DNA from: Candidatus Binatus soli
GTDB taxonomy: Bacteria; Desulfobacterota; Binatia; Binatales; Binataceae
Direction of reading: 5' to 3'
Length of the DNA stretch: 64,000 nt
Assembly (NCBI GenBank): GCA_002479255.1
Contig: DLMJ01000016.1
Location: forward strand, 71,448-135,447
A model generated the notes under the pieces. It saw only the letters and a program-made list of their open reading frames with translations. It was not told the origin of the DNA and searched no databases. Shown in pieces: positions 7,701-16,841 of this stretch. How positions within the stretch are numbered: position 1 is the first letter of the stretch; each line of letters opens with the position of its first letter. The position numbers and the translations under genes were made by a program.

Positions 7701-10076
7701 CTAGCGGTACATTTCGACCAGATTGATGAGGCCCAAATCGCGATAGCGTTCGACCAGGTAACCCTTGATCTCCTGCACGCTGGCCATTTGTAAAGTCTCG
7801 CGCGCGATCAGGCGGGCGGTCTGATAATCGACCTCCCGAATGACTTTGCGCACCACCGGAATAAATAGCGGGCTCAGACTTAGTTCGTCGAGACCCATCC
7901 CGACCAGCAGCAGCGTTGCCAGCGGATCGCTGGCCATCTCGCCGCACAGGCAAACCTCCTTGTCGGCCGCGCGCGCGACGTTGACGACCTCGGCGATGGC
8001 GGAAATGACCGCGGGATGCAGCGCCTCGTACAGGTGCGCGACTTTGCGATTGTTGCGATCGGCGGCGAGCAGGTACTGGATCAGATCGTTGGTCCCGATC
8101 GAGAAAAAATCGACCTCGCGCGCAAGGCGCGGCGCGAGCCACACCGCCGACGGCACTTCGACCATGATTCCGACTTCGATATTGGGATTGTGCTCGAGTC
8201 CTTCCTTGAACAGCTCGGCCTGCGACTCGGCCAGCAATTCCTTGGCGCGGCGCAATTCCTCTAGGCTCGAGATCATCGGGAACATGATGCGGACGTCGTG
8301 CTTGGCGGCGGCGCGGAGAATGGCGCGGAGCTGAACTTTGAACAGCCCCGGCATCTCAAGTGAGACGCGTATCGAACGCCAGCCGAGGAACGGATTGTCC
8401 TCGCGCGGCACCCGCATGTACGGCGGATACTTGTCGGCGCCGATATCGAGCGTGCGAATCGTGATCGGGCGCTTGCCGAGCAGCTCAAGCATCTTGCCGT
8501 ACAGCGCGAGCTGCTGAGTCTCGTCGGGAAAATCCTCGTAGGTCAGGAACGAGAATTCCGAACGCAGCAGCCCGACGCCCTCAGCGCCATAGCGCAACGC
8601 CAGGTGGATATCCGGCAGCAGCGCGATATTCGCAAGCATCATGACGCGATGGCCGTCGCGGGTCGCGGTCGGCGCGTTGCCCTCTTCGATAAGCTCGCGC
8701 TTGAATGCCTCGTAGCGCTTGGACAGGCTCACGTAGTCGCGCTCGATCTCGGCGGCGGGATTGACGTAAACGACGCCCGAGTTGCCGTCGAGCACGAGCT
8801 GATCGCCCTCGATGACCGATTCCATCAGATGTTCGACGCCGACTACGGTCGGGATTTCGAACGCCCGCGCCAGGATCGCCGCGTGCGAGGTGACGCCGCC
8901 CGATTGCAGCGCAATCCCCGCCAGATTGTCGTGGCTGACCAGCATCAGCTGCGAGAGCGTAAGCTCCTCGGCGACTATAATCGTAGGCTTGGTGAAGGGA
9001 GCCCTCTTTTCCTCCTGGCGCAGATGACGCAACACGCGATGGCCGACGTCGCGGAAGTCGGTCGCGCGCTCGCGCAAATAATTGTCTGCGACCGCAAGCA
9101 TCGAGGTGCTGAGTTCCTCGATGACCCGGAACAGCGCGCTCTCGGCGGTGTAGCCGTCGGCAATTGCACCGCGGATGCGGCCGACGAACTCCTCGTCTTC
9201 GAGAATCATGCGATGGCCGTCGAAGATCTTGAGGTCCGACTCGGGCATCAGCGGCGCCATCCGTATCCGCAGCGTCGCCAGCTCGGCCAGCGAACGGGCC
9301 AGAGCGTCCTCGAAGCGCTTGACCTCGGCCTTGGGGTCGCGGGACTTCTGGTTACGATCGACGCTGCTTAGAAGTGTGCCGACGACGTGCGCGTTTCCCT
9401 GCGCAAATCCGGGTGACGCGGAAAGCCCTGCCAGCCGGGGGCGGCGAATCTTCGCCGGCGGGGCGTGGCGCGTCTTGCCACCGACTTTTTCGTAGTCCTT
9501 GAGCTGGCGGTTGGCCTCGATCATCCGGCGCCGATATTCGAGCCGCTCTTTTTCCTTGGTGACGAGCGATTCGCGCAGCCTGAAATGAGAAAGAATTTGC
9601 GCGACCTGGTTGGCGGCGGTGTTGAGCAGGCGGATTTCGCTCTTGTTGAATTTGCGCCGCTCGAGCGTCTGCGCGACCAGCACTCCGAGCGGCTTCTTGC
9701 GGCCGTCGCGAACCGGCACGCCCAGAAAAGTATGGAAGCGCTCCTCGCCGGTCTCGGGAAAGTACTTGTAGCGCGGATGGCTGATCGCGTCGGGCACGCA
9801 AACCGGTTCGTCTTTCTCCAGCACCAGCCCGACCAGTCCCTCGCTGAGGCGCATCGAAACCTTGCCGACCGATTCGCGATCGAGTCCCACCGTGGCGCGC
9901 AGCACGATTCGCTCGCGCTGCGGATCGAACAGGTAGAGCGAACAGACCTCGGCCTCCATGCCGGTGGCGATCGCCAGGGCAACCCGGTCCAGGGTCTCGC
10001 GAAGATCCTCGGAATGTTCGCCGCCGATCGAGGAGAGTTGCTCGATCAGGGCGAGGCGATCCTTGTTGGCACTCAT
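7701..10076 (-). CDS. ptsP: Phosphoenolpyruvate-protein phosphotransferase PtsP (EI-Ntr)
   Basis: 791 residues. An N-terminal GAF domain (about 20-165) is followed by a linker, the PEP-utiliser N-terminal domain (about 215-345), the swivelling phosphohistidine domain with H398 in GGVTSHAAILARA, and the PEP-binding barrel with ITIRTLDIGADK, FSIGTNDLIQYL and the catalytic cysteine in CLCGEMASDP. This is enzyme I of the nitrogen PTS, passing phosphate from PEP to an NPr-type HPr. The GAF domain probably senses glutamine or another small ligand, as in other PtsP proteins. No HPr or EIIA gene is adjacent in the window. Confidence 0.93.
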   Translation of the reverse strand: MSANKDRLALIEQLSSIGGEHSEDLRETLDRVALAIATGMEAEVCSLYLFDPQRERIVLRATVGLDRESVGKVSMRLSEGLVGLVLEKDEPVCVPDAISHPRYKYFPETGEERFHTFLGVPVRDGRKKPLGVLVAQTLERRKFNKSEIRLLNTAANQVAQILSHFRLRESLVTKEKERLEYRRRMIEANRQLKDYEKVGGKTRHAPPAKIRRPRLAGLSASPGFAQGNAHVVGTLLSSVDRNQKSRDPKAEVKRFEDALARSLAELATLRIRMAPLMPESDLKIFDGHRMILEDEEFVGRIRGAIADGYTAESALFRVIEELSTSMLAVADNYLRERATDFRDVGHRVLRHLRQEEKRAPFTKPTIIVAEELTLSQLMLVSHDNLAGIALQSGGVTSHAAILARAFEIPTVVGVEHLMESVIEGDQLVLDGNSGVVYVNPAAEIERDYVSLSKRYEAFKRELIEEGNAPTATRDGHRVMMLANIALLPDIHLALRYGAEGVGLLRSEFSFLTYEDFPDETQQLALYGKMLELLGKRPITIRTLDIGADKYPPYMRVPREDNPFLGWRSIRVSLEMPGLFKVQLRAILRAAAKHDVRIMFPMISSLEELRRAKELLAESQAELFKEGLEHNPNIEVGIMVEVPSAVWLAPRLAREVDFFSIGTNDLIQYLLAADRNNRKVAHLYEALHPAVISAIAEVVNVARAADKEVCLCGEMASDPLATLLLVGMGLDELSLSPLFIPVVRKVIREVDYQTARLIARETLQMASVQEIKGYLVERYRDLGLINLVEMYR

Positions 10077-10147
10077 CGGTAAAGTCTCAGCGGCGGCAAC
10101 GAAATTTTATCGGATCGATCGCGTGGCGAACAATGCCGCCGAGCGAT

Positions 10148-11233
10148 CTAATCCGCATGATCCTCGCCCTCCGGATCTTCGAAGCCCGGCGGAAGCGCCG
10201 TCGGCTCGCCTCGCGTCTTCGAGCTTCGCTCACCGAGCCGCTCGACCAAGCCCGCAATCATCGCGGTAAGCGCGGCCGGAAGCGCTTTTATCGCGGGATC
10301 ATCGAACCTCAAGTTGAAGTAGTCGAGCGATAGTTGTGCAACTGCCTCTGCCTGGCGGAAATCGCGCTTGCGCTTGATTGGATCTCGCGTCGGCTGGAGC
10401 GAGACCCACAGCTTGTGCAATGCGAACACGCGCGGCTCAGGGACCACAAACCTGACCGGGAAGCCATTGTCGGCGATCACGATTTGGGTCATTCGCGGCG
10501 CCGCGCCAAGCCATTCGAGGCCGTGCAGGGGTTCCGCAATCAGATCCAGTCCGCTGCCAATGCTGCTGAGGCCGCCAGGGGAATCGATTGGCGCCCGGAT
10601 CAAGTCGACCATGAAGCCCTTCGCGTTGACAGCGCGAAATGACCTTTTCCGTTGAGGCTTGAAGGTTCTGTCCACGCGCTGAAGGATTCCGAGGAGGCCT
10701 GAACTTCGTATCGAGCCGGCCAGTTCGATTTCAACCTTGGTGTTCAGCAGCGTGTCGAGATCTTCGGTTTGCAGAAGTCCGGCTTTGAGCTGTACGCCCG
10801 CCGCCATTTCGTAGGCATAGATCGCATGACTGCCGAGAATAATCAGATGGCTGCCCAGCAGCCCGCCGGCATCGAGCGACCTTACTATGTCGGCCGCAAT
10901 CCGCGGAACTCGATTCACTCCCGCGGCGACGCAGAACCTGGCCTGGCGCGCGACTTCTTGATTGATCGATCGAATCCGCTCGTCGAGGTCGCGTTTAGTT
11001 TCGGTAAATTCGCGGTAAGCTTCCTCGGTCTTGGGCGAACGCGGGCCCAGAGAGCGATTGCCGCCATGGCGGTCAATCGTGCGCACGAGGTAGTCGCGGC
11101 CGGCAACTTTCTTCCAGTGCAATCCGCCGCGAAGTGCTTGGCGCTCGGCTTGAAGTTCGAGCAAATGTTCGTAAAGCTGCGCTGCATCCACCGCGATTCT
11201 GCGCTGCTCGATAGTGAGTTCTCTTAGCCTCAA
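10148..11233 (-). CDS. GSU2403-family nucleotidyltransferase-fold protein
   Basis: 361 residues from a TTG at 11233; the ribosome site AAAGGAAA about 8 bases upstream is itself one arm of a large dyad. The nucleotidyltransferase fold is shown by G134-S135 followed by the metal-binding pattern E157-D158-L-D160 (LLQTEDLDTLL). The N-terminal half carries the stretch VAGRDYLVRTIDRHGGNRSLG that marks this family. The family has no settled role; the fold is shared with MNT/AbiEii-type toxins and antitoxins. No HEPN or second toxin-antitoxin partner lies next to it: the neighbours are ptsP and a PHP phosphoesterase on the same strand. Confidence 0.8.
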   Translation of the reverse strand: MRLRELTIEQRRIAVDAAQLYEHLLELQAERQALRGGLHWKKVAGRDYLVRTIDRHGGNRSLGPRSPKTEEAYREFTETKRDLDERIRSINQEVARQARFCVAAGVNRVPRIAADIVRSLDAGGLLGSHLIILGSHAIYAYEMAAGVQLKAGLLQTEDLDTLLNTKVEIELAGSIRSSGLLGILQRVDRTFKPQRKRSFRAVNAKGFMVDLIRAPIDSPGGLSSIGSGLDLIAEPLHGLEWLGAAPRMTQIVIADNGFPVRFVVPEPRVFALHKLWVSLQPTRDPIKRKRDFRQAEAVAQLSLDYFNLRFDDPAIKALPAALTAMIAGLVERLGERSSKTRGEPTALPPGFEDPEGEDHAD

Positions 11234-11236
11234 GAC

Positions 11237-11279
11237 ATTTTCCTTTCAAATTGCTTGAATAGCGTTTTGAAAGGAAATT
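11237..11279. promoter_or_regulatory. Inverted repeat over nucleotidyltransferase promoter and RBS
   Basis: Arms TTTTCCTTTCAAATT (11238-11252) and TTTTGAAAGGAAATT (11265-11279), 12 bp apart. On the minus strand the gene-proximal arm supplies the ribosome site AAAGGAAA, and the distal arm is its complement and abuts a TACAAT -10-like hexamer (11279-11284). It could be a DNA operator or an RNA hairpin hiding the ribosome site. Confidence 0.6.
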
Positions 11280-11328
11280 GTAGCATGAGCAAGGGCTTTA
11301 TCCATAGCTTAGGTCGCAGTCGTAGGCT

Positions 11329-11371
11329 AATTTTCCTTTCAAATCTGGCAAAGCCGCAAAAGAAAGGAAAA
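11329..11371. promoter_or_regulatory. Second copy of the same dyad, 92 bp upstream
   Basis: Arms AATTTTCCTTTCAAAT (11329-11344) and AAAAGAAAGGAAAAC (11357-11371), with the same core TTTTCCTTTC/GAAAGGAAAA and similar spacing as the dyad at 11237-11279. It lies between the stop of the PHP gene (11401) and the nucleotidyltransferase gene. Confidence 0.6.
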
Positions 11372-11400
11372 CGCTTCGACCTCGGAGCTTGCTTGCCGCG

Positions 11401-12141
11401 CTAGCCGGGGTTCGCCGACAGCTCGAAAGGCGCAAGCGCGCTCTTCAGCAGGCCGCGGCCCGCGCGGCATCGCCGGGATTGGATCGCATCGATAAGCTCG
11501 CGCTCGTCCTTGATTGGCCCGTCGAGCAGCGTCGTCACGCATCCCACCGAGCCCGCCGAATGCGAGTCCGAGCCCGCCACCTCCGCCAACCCAAGATGAC
11601 GCGCGACCTTGAGCGCGAACACATTCTCGTCCTCGCCGCACGCGCCGTTGAGCACTTCGATCGCATCGACCATCTCGAAAATTTTGAGTTCGGCCGCGCG
11701 GTCCGGATAAGTCGGATCGATCAGTTCTGAGTCCGGGTTGATGAACGAAAAGCGCGGGTCGAGTTTGTAGCGGAACGGATGATTCGCGATCAGTATCCCG
11801 CCTTCGAGGTCCGCCACGCGCCGCAGTTCGGCGAGCTTGTAGATTCCTCCGACGTACCGCTCGAGCCCGAACGCGCCGACATGCCCCATGTCGGTCGTGA
11901 CTTCCATCCCGCGGATAAAAATTACGCCAGAGTCGGCCGCCAGCGCCGCGATCTCGCGGGAATCCCACATGTTGTCGTGCTCGGTGATGCAGACCGCGCC
12001 GATTCCGATCGCACGCGCGCGATCGACCAGGTCTTTCGGCGCCAGGTTCGAATCCGCACTGCCGCGATTGGTGTGGAGATGCAGGTCAACGGTGAAGTAG
12101 GGCCCCGCCCGATCGGGGTGCCCGCTTCGTGAATCCGCCAT
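11401..12141 (-). CDS. PHP-domain metal-dependent phosphoesterase
   Basis: 246 residues. PHP metal motifs are clear: DLHLHTNRGS (H21, H23), the ITEHDN motif, RGMEVTTDMGHVGAFG, NHPF and the C-terminal GSDSHSAGSVG. Such short PHP proteins act on phosphate esters or nucleotides (for example RNase AM/YciV-type enzymes); this substrate is unknown. It follows the cyclophilin gene by 16 bp on the same strand and precedes the nucleotidyltransferase gene with its dyad region. Confidence 0.85.
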   Translation of the reverse strand: MADSRSGHPDRAGPYFTVDLHLHTNRGSADSNLAPKDLVDRARAIGIGAVCITEHDNMWDSREIAALAADSGVIFIRGMEVTTDMGHVGAFGLERYVGGIYKLAELRRVADLEGGILIANHPFRYKLDPRFSFINPDSELIDPTYPDRAAELKIFEMVDAIEVLNGACGEDENVFALKVARHLGLAEVAGSDSHSAGSVGCVTTLLDGPIKDERELIDAIQSRRCRAGRGLLKSALAPFELSANPG

Positions 12142-12157
12142 GTGCGACGCGCCGCGG

Positions 12158-12718
12158 CTACTTGGGCGGCTCCTTCGCGAGCGTGATTTTCTTCATGTGG
12201 TCACCCTTCTGAATCTGATCGACCACGTCCATGCCCTTAATCACGCCGCCGAAGATGGTGTATTGGCCGTCGAGTCCCGGCTGCGGCTCCAGGCAGATGT
12301 AGAACTGGCTGCCGCTGGACGCGCGTTGCGGATTAACTTCGTCGCCCGTGCGCGCGGTGGCCAGGCTGCCGCGCAGGTGATGCTCATTCTTGTTGATTTC
12401 GCCCGGCACGGTGTAGCCCGGGCCACCGGCTCCCGTCCCGTCAGGATCTCCCCCCTGCACCACGAAGTCCGGAACAACGCGGTGCCAGGTCAGGCCGTTG
12501 TAAAAGCCCTTGTTCACCAGCGTCTCGAAATTCGCGACCGTCTTGGGTGCGACGGCGGGGTAGAGCTCGACGATTATGGCGCCGTGCTCGGTCTCGATGG
12601 TTGCGTAATGACCTGTGTTTCTCACTGGGAGTCCATCCGTTGCGCCTTTGCAAGCCGAGGCAAGCACCAGCACCGCCACGACGGCAAGACACGACAATCT
12701 AAAGGAGTTGCGTTTCAT
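12158..12718 (-). CDS. Cyclophilin-type peptidyl-prolyl isomerase, lipoprotein
   Basis: 186 residues from the ATG at 12718 (GAGTGG upstream); a start seven codons earlier (12739) is possible. The N-terminus is a lipoprotein signal (LAVVAVLVLASAC, lipobox cysteine at about residue 23), so it should be anchored facing the periplasm. The cyclophilin core is complete: ATIETEHGAIIVELYP, FHR-like TWHRVVPDFVVQGGDP, GSQFYICL and the substrate loop TIFGGVIKGMDVVDQI. It probably helps periplasmic or outer-membrane proteins fold. PHP gene follows in the same direction. Confidence 0.9.
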   Translation of the reverse strand: MKRNSFRLSCLAVVAVLVLASACKGATDGLPVRNTGHYATIETEHGAIIVELYPAVAPKTVANFETLVNKGFYNGLTWHRVVPDFVVQGGDPDGTGAGGPGYTVPGEINKNEHHLRGSLATARTGDEVNPQRASSGSQFYICLEPQPGLDGQYTIFGGVIKGMDVVDQIQKGDHMKKITLAKEPPK

Positions 12719-12931
12719 TTTATCCACTCGCATTCGCACGAACGATCAACCAACCGTCCATGCATAAGGTTATTCCAACAGTCCTACATGGAAGTATTCG
12801 AGGCGTCGCCAATCCGCAAGTGCCGATGCGACCCAATCCAGCCGTCGATCATCCAGCCGGACGAAGGCCACGGCGCCGCTGCCCGGCTCGGGATGGACAC
12901 GCGCATCCGAGGAAGGCGACAATGCGCGCCT

Positions 12932-14176
12932 ATGGAATCGTGGTTTAACAAGGCAAGATTCGGAATGTTCATCCATTGGGCGCCTTGCAGCCAGCGCGGG
13001 CTCGAGCTGTCGTGGCCGCTGGTCGGGGGCGTCGGCGCGCTGCCCGACTCGCAGAGCGTCGCGGTGGACGAATATCACTCAACCGCCAGGACTTTTAATC
13101 CGACAAAATGGGATGCGCGCGCGCTGGCGCGGATGGCAAAACGCGCCGGGATGCAATACGCAGTCCTGACCAGTAAGCATCACGACGGCTTCTCGATGTT
13201 CCATACGGCGCATTCTGACTATTCAATTGAGTATTCGCCATTCAAGCGCGATATAGTTCGTGAATATACGGATGCGTTCCGCGCCGAGGGCCTGAAGCTG
13301 GGACTGTATTACTCACTCATCGACTGGCATCATCCCGACTATCCGGCATTCGTCGAGTCGGACAAGCCTTACAAGTGGGGCAACTGGCGCCGCTCGACGC
13401 CTGAACAGTGGGATCGATTTATAAAATTCATGTTCTCCCAGATGCGCGAGCTGCTGACCAACTACGGCAAGATCGATCTGCTCTGGTTCGACGGCGGATG
13501 GGAACGCACGCCCGAGGAATGGAAGTCGCGCGAGTTCCTCGAGATGATCCGCTCGCTCCAGCCCGAGGTCGTCATCAATGATCGCATCCCGGGTTACGGC
13601 GACTATCAGACCCTCGAACAGGCCGTCCCGCCCAAGCCGCCAGATGGCCCGTGGGAAACCTGCCTGACGATTAACAACAGCTGGGGGTACAATCCGTCGG
13701 ACAAGGACTTCAAATCGATCCGGTCGCTGATCCATACTCTGTGCGAAGTGGCCGGCAAGGGTGGAAATCTGCTGCTCAACGTGAGCCCGATGGGCGACGG
13801 CGCTATCCCACCCGAACACGTCGAGCGGCTCGAAGCGATTGGCAACTGGATGGACCGCAACGATGAGGCGATCGTCGGCACTGACCCTGGACTCGAGGCG
13901 TGGCAGTTCTACGGACCGTCAACGCGCCGCGGCAATCGGGTCTATCTGCACGTGCTGATGAAGCCGTACGAGTCCGTCTCGGTGCGCGGCGTCAAGGTGC
14001 GCCACATCGGCGACGTGCGTCCGCTGGCAAGTACGATTTCGCTCAAGGTGCGCAAGCGAATCTCTGCGGCCGATACGCTGTTCAACCGTGACCCGGTCGG
14101 CGAGCTCGTGATTGCGACGCCCGACAGCGCGCTCGATTCGATAGCGACGATCATCGCGGTCGATTTCCAGCGCTAG
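12932..14176 (+). CDS. Alpha-L-fucosidase family (GH29) glycoside hydrolase
   Basis: 414 residues from the ATG at 12932. The frame is open far upstream but that DNA is antisense to the cyclophilin gene; an alternative start would be an upstream ATG at 12896 (MDTRIRG). GH29 landmarks are present: WFNKARFGMFIHW near the start, VLTSKHHDGFSMF (about 78-90), and the nucleophile region DLLWFDGGW with D187, as in known retaining fucosidases. No signal peptide is seen, so it is probably cytoplasmic. The C-terminal part is a short beta-domain. Exact sugar specificity is not proven. Genes around it do not form a sugar-use cluster. Confidence 0.85.
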   Translation: MESWFNKARFGMFIHWAPCSQRGLELSWPLVGGVGALPDSQSVAVDEYHSTARTFNPTKWDARALARMAKRAGMQYAVLTSKHHDGFSMFHTAHSDYSIEYSPFKRDIVREYTDAFRAEGLKLGLYYSLIDWHHPDYPAFVESDKPYKWGNWRRSTPEQWDRFIKFMFSQMRELLTNYGKIDLLWFDGGWERTPEEWKSREFLEMIRSLQPEVVINDRIPGYGDYQTLEQAVPPKPPDGPWETCLTINNSWGYNPSDKDFKSIRSLIHTLCEVAGKGGNLLLNVSPMGDGAIPPEHVERLEAIGNWMDRNDEAIVGTDPGLEAWQFYGPSTRRGNRVYLHVLMKPYESVSVRGVKVRHIGDVRPLASTISLKVRKRISAADTLFNRDPVGELVIATPDSALDSIATIIAVDFQR

Positions 14177-14186
14177 CCGATCCGCA

Positions 14187-15695
14187 TCATGGACCGGTGG
14201 AGAAAGTCCAGTCGTACTGCTTTCCGTTCGCGCTCATCGACACCGCGTACTTCGCGCCCTTGGCCAGCGGCGCGCGCGGAATCACCACGAGCGTGCCGTA
14301 AGACTTCAGAACGTTTCGCCCCAGCTCTTGTGAGTATCCATCGGGATTCGAGTAGCTAGTCGAATCAAACCCGCATGCTTCGACTGCGGTGCGGCTGCCG
14401 TCGGCATTCTCTCGCGCGATTGAGTATTCGCCGAGATGAGTATCCAGCCAGGCGCCGAGCTGGAGTGTAATAGCCAGTCCGCTCGGTGGCTTGTAGCCGG
14501 GACAGTTGCTGCGCGGATCGGGCCATTCGTTGCCGAACGACCTTATCGTGACGGTCGCGCCGTCGGGAGGAAACTCGATCGGCCCGCTGTCCGCAACGCC
14601 CGCCGGCAATTTCCGCTGCGAGCCGTTCAATAAGTTGAGGCCCGCGGCGCATGCTCCCGACTCGCAGTAGATTCCGAACCCTGCGCTGGTCAGTCGCGGA
14701 TTGAGTATCGGCATGCGATGGAACGGTATCGACATCCATCCGTCGATCGACCACGCCGGCGAGCCCGGTGTTCGCTGCGCCGACCATTCGTCCGGGTCGG
14801 ACAAACCAGGCCGGTCGATCGCGTCGGCAGGCCGTTCCGGCATGAACCACACATCCATGTCGCTGGCCTTGGCCGCCTCGAGCCCTTCGGGCGTAAAGTT
14901 TGGGCTTCCCGGATCTTCCGTATGCATCTCGGCGCCGAGGCCGCGATGCGCGATCTCATCACGGTAGTTCTTGACGACGTAAATCGTATGCGCGCGATCG
15001 CCCTTGCTCAGCGCCGGATCCTCGACTATCGCCGGCAGCTTCACCATCGCGCGGTAGTAGTTCACTCGCCTTAGCCATTCGGGCTGGACTGCTGCTGGAA
15101 TCGCCGGCGGCGCTGATGCTCGGCCTTCTGATGCCGCCGCATTGGCCGCTGCCGACTGAGTATTCGTCGCCGAAGGCGCGGCGCTGGACCGGCGTGACGA
15201 AACCCATGCGGCGATCGCCGACGCAGCGGGTCCGATCTCGCTTCGGTAACGAACTCCCGCGACGGAGAAAACTCCGAATGCGAAAAAAACCGCCAGCCCC
15301 CGTCCCAGCCGGCTCGGGGCGCGCGCCGCCCGCGTCGGCGCCGGCATCGGATCGCCCGCAGCGACGAAAGCAAAACGCGCAGAGCCGAATTTGATCTCGT
15401 CGCCGCGCTTCAGCGCGATCGGTTCGCGCACTCGGCCACCGTTGACAAACGTGCCGTTAGTCGAGCCGAGGTCCGCCAGCTCGAAGCTGCCCGGCTTGCG
15501 CGTTACCGTGGCATGACGGCGCGATACCGTCGCGTCGTCGAGCACTACGTCGTTCGACGGATGGCTGCCAATGGCTACTGTCTGCTTGTCTAGTGGGTAT
15601 TCACGCGAATCGGAACTGCCTATTGAGACGAGACGACTGCGCGCGCTCCCGTTCTCACCCGGGACGTTGCCCGCAGAGCGTTGCTCCGGCAGCAT
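14187..15695 (-). CDS. FHA domain-TM-CAP domain fusion protein
   Basis: 502 residues. An N-terminal forkhead-associated domain (about 35-110: GSHPSNDVVLDDATVSRRHA and GSTNGTFVNG) binds phosphothreonine; one membrane helix follows (about 130-147); then an Ala/Ser-rich linker and an extracytoplasmic CAP/PR-1-like domain (about 215-365, with YYRAMVKLP, DEIAHRG and GFGIYC) and a C-terminal beta-rich part. The layout implies cytoplasmic phosphopeptide sensing tied to a periplasmic CAP domain. No Ser/Thr kinase is adjacent. It starts 8 bp after the deacetylase-like gene, so the two are one operon. The combination looks uncommon. Confidence 0.82.
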   Translation of the reverse strand: MLPEQRSAGNVPGENGSARSRLVSIGSSDSREYPLDKQTVAIGSHPSNDVVLDDATVSRRHATVTRKPGSFELADLGSTNGTFVNGGRVREPIALKRGDEIKFGSARFAFVAAGDPMPAPTRAARAPSRLGRGLAVFFAFGVFSVAGVRYRSEIGPAASAIAAWVSSRRSSAAPSATNTQSAAANAAASEGRASAPPAIPAAVQPEWLRRVNYYRAMVKLPAIVEDPALSKGDRAHTIYVVKNYRDEIAHRGLGAEMHTEDPGSPNFTPEGLEAAKASDMDVWFMPERPADAIDRPGLSDPDEWSAQRTPGSPAWSIDGWMSIPFHRMPILNPRLTSAGFGIYCESGACAAGLNLLNGSQRKLPAGVADSGPIEFPPDGATVTIRSFGNEWPDPRSNCPGYKPPSGLAITLQLGAWLDTHLGEYSIARENADGSRTAVEACGFDSTSYSNPDGYSQELGRNVLKSYGTLVVIPRAPLAKGAKYAVSMSANGKQYDWTFSTGP

Positions 15696-15703
15696 CGATC
15701 GCC

Positions 15704-16738
15704 CTAGCCCAGATTCCAGAAGCGCCCGACGTTTTGCGCCGCCCGCTCGATCATCGGCATCGCCCGGTCGCCGCCATCATCCGCACGAATCGGCTCATCC
15801 GCGTCGCGTCCGAATTCGTCGATCACCGCGCGTCCCGACTCCGCGATTGCTTCGAGGTCGTAGCCGCCTTCGAGCGCCGCAACCATCTTGCCGCCGCAGC
15901 ATTCCGCGGCCAGCCGCTTCATCCGCCGCGCCATCGCTGCAAATCCCGCCTCCGTCACGCGCATCTGCGCGAGCGGATCGCGGAAATGCGCGTCGAAGCC
16001 GCATGAGACGAGTATGAACTCGGGCTTGAAATGGCGGCCGATCGGCATGATCAGGCGATCGAACACGCGGATATACTCGGCGTCGCCGAATTCCGCCGGC
16101 ATCGGCGCATTCACCGTGAATCCCAGTCCGGCGCCGTACCCGATCTCGTGGAGCGAGCCGGTGCCGGGGTATTGCGGGTACTGATGCGTCGATACGTAAA
16201 GCACTTCGGGCGATTCGTAAAATATATCCTGCGAGCCGTTGCCATGATGGACGTCCCAATCGACAATCATCACCCGCTTGAGGCCGCGTGTTTCGATTAG
16301 CCACTTCGCCACGATTGCAACATTGTTGAAGAAGCAGAATCCCATCGCGCGATTAGGCAGTGCGTGATGCCCCGGGGGCCGGACAATGGCAAATCCATTA
16401 TCTATTGCTCCGTCCATCACGGCCTCGACTGCCGTAAGCACGCCGCCTGCGGCCAGTACCGCGGTCTCGTACGAAGCGCGCGAGCTATGCGTATCCGGAT
16501 CGAAATCGAACCGATCCATCGACGCTGATCGCGCGACCGTCGCGATATACTCAGGGACATGACAGCTCGCGATTTCCTCGTGCGTCGCTTCGCGCGGCGC
16601 CATGAATCTCAGATCCGGCCGCGTGAGCGACTCCGCCATCTCGATCATGACCTCGGCGCGCTCCGGACGCTCGGGATGCGCCCGGCCGGCGAAGTGCTTC
16701 AGGTAGCGGCGATCCGCAACGACCCCGGTTTTAAGCAT
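15704..16738 (-). CDS. Histone deacetylase-like (arginase/deacetylase fold) amidohydrolase
   Basis: 344 residues from the ATG at 16738 (a start three codons earlier is possible). All class II HDAC-like motifs are seen: RPPGHHALPNRAMGFCFFNN, the zinc-binding VDWDVHHGNGSQDIF, VSTHQYPQYPG, LVSCGFDAHFRDPL and LEGGYDL. Bacterial members remove acetyl groups from polyamines, acetoin-pathway proteins or other small amides. Co-transcribed with the FHA-CAP gene, which starts 8 bp later; divergent from tatBC. Substrate unknown. Confidence 0.9.
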   Translation of the reverse strand: MLKTGVVADRRYLKHFAGRAHPERPERAEVMIEMAESLTRPDLRFMAPREATHEEIASCHVPEYIATVARSASMDRFDFDPDTHSSRASYETAVLAAGGVLTAVEAVMDGAIDNGFAIVRPPGHHALPNRAMGFCFFNNVAIVAKWLIETRGLKRVMIVDWDVHHGNGSQDIFYESPEVLYVSTHQYPQYPGTGSLHEIGYGAGLGFTVNAPMPAEFGDAEYIRVFDRLIMPIGRHFKPEFILVSCGFDAHFRDPLAQMRVTEAGFAAMARRMKRLAAECCGGKMVAALEGGYDLEAIAESGRAVIDEFGRDADEPIRADDGGDRAMPMIERAAQNVGRFWNLG

Positions 16739-16841
16739 CGTTGACACCCCGGTCGGGTATGATGATTAACTGGCATGGAGCAGGCCAAGTTGCGCGGAAT
16801 TTTCCCGCACCGCGCAAAGTCATCGAATTGCACTGGCCGGT

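Noticed and set aside
10148..11233. GSU2403-family gene as a toxin of an AbiE-type system
   Set aside because: The partner antitoxin (AbiEi-like) is absent; only the fold is shared, so a toxin claim is not supported.
12140..12931. N-terminal extension of the GH29 frame
   Set aside because: It is antisense to the cyclophilin gene; the fucosidase domain starts at 12932.
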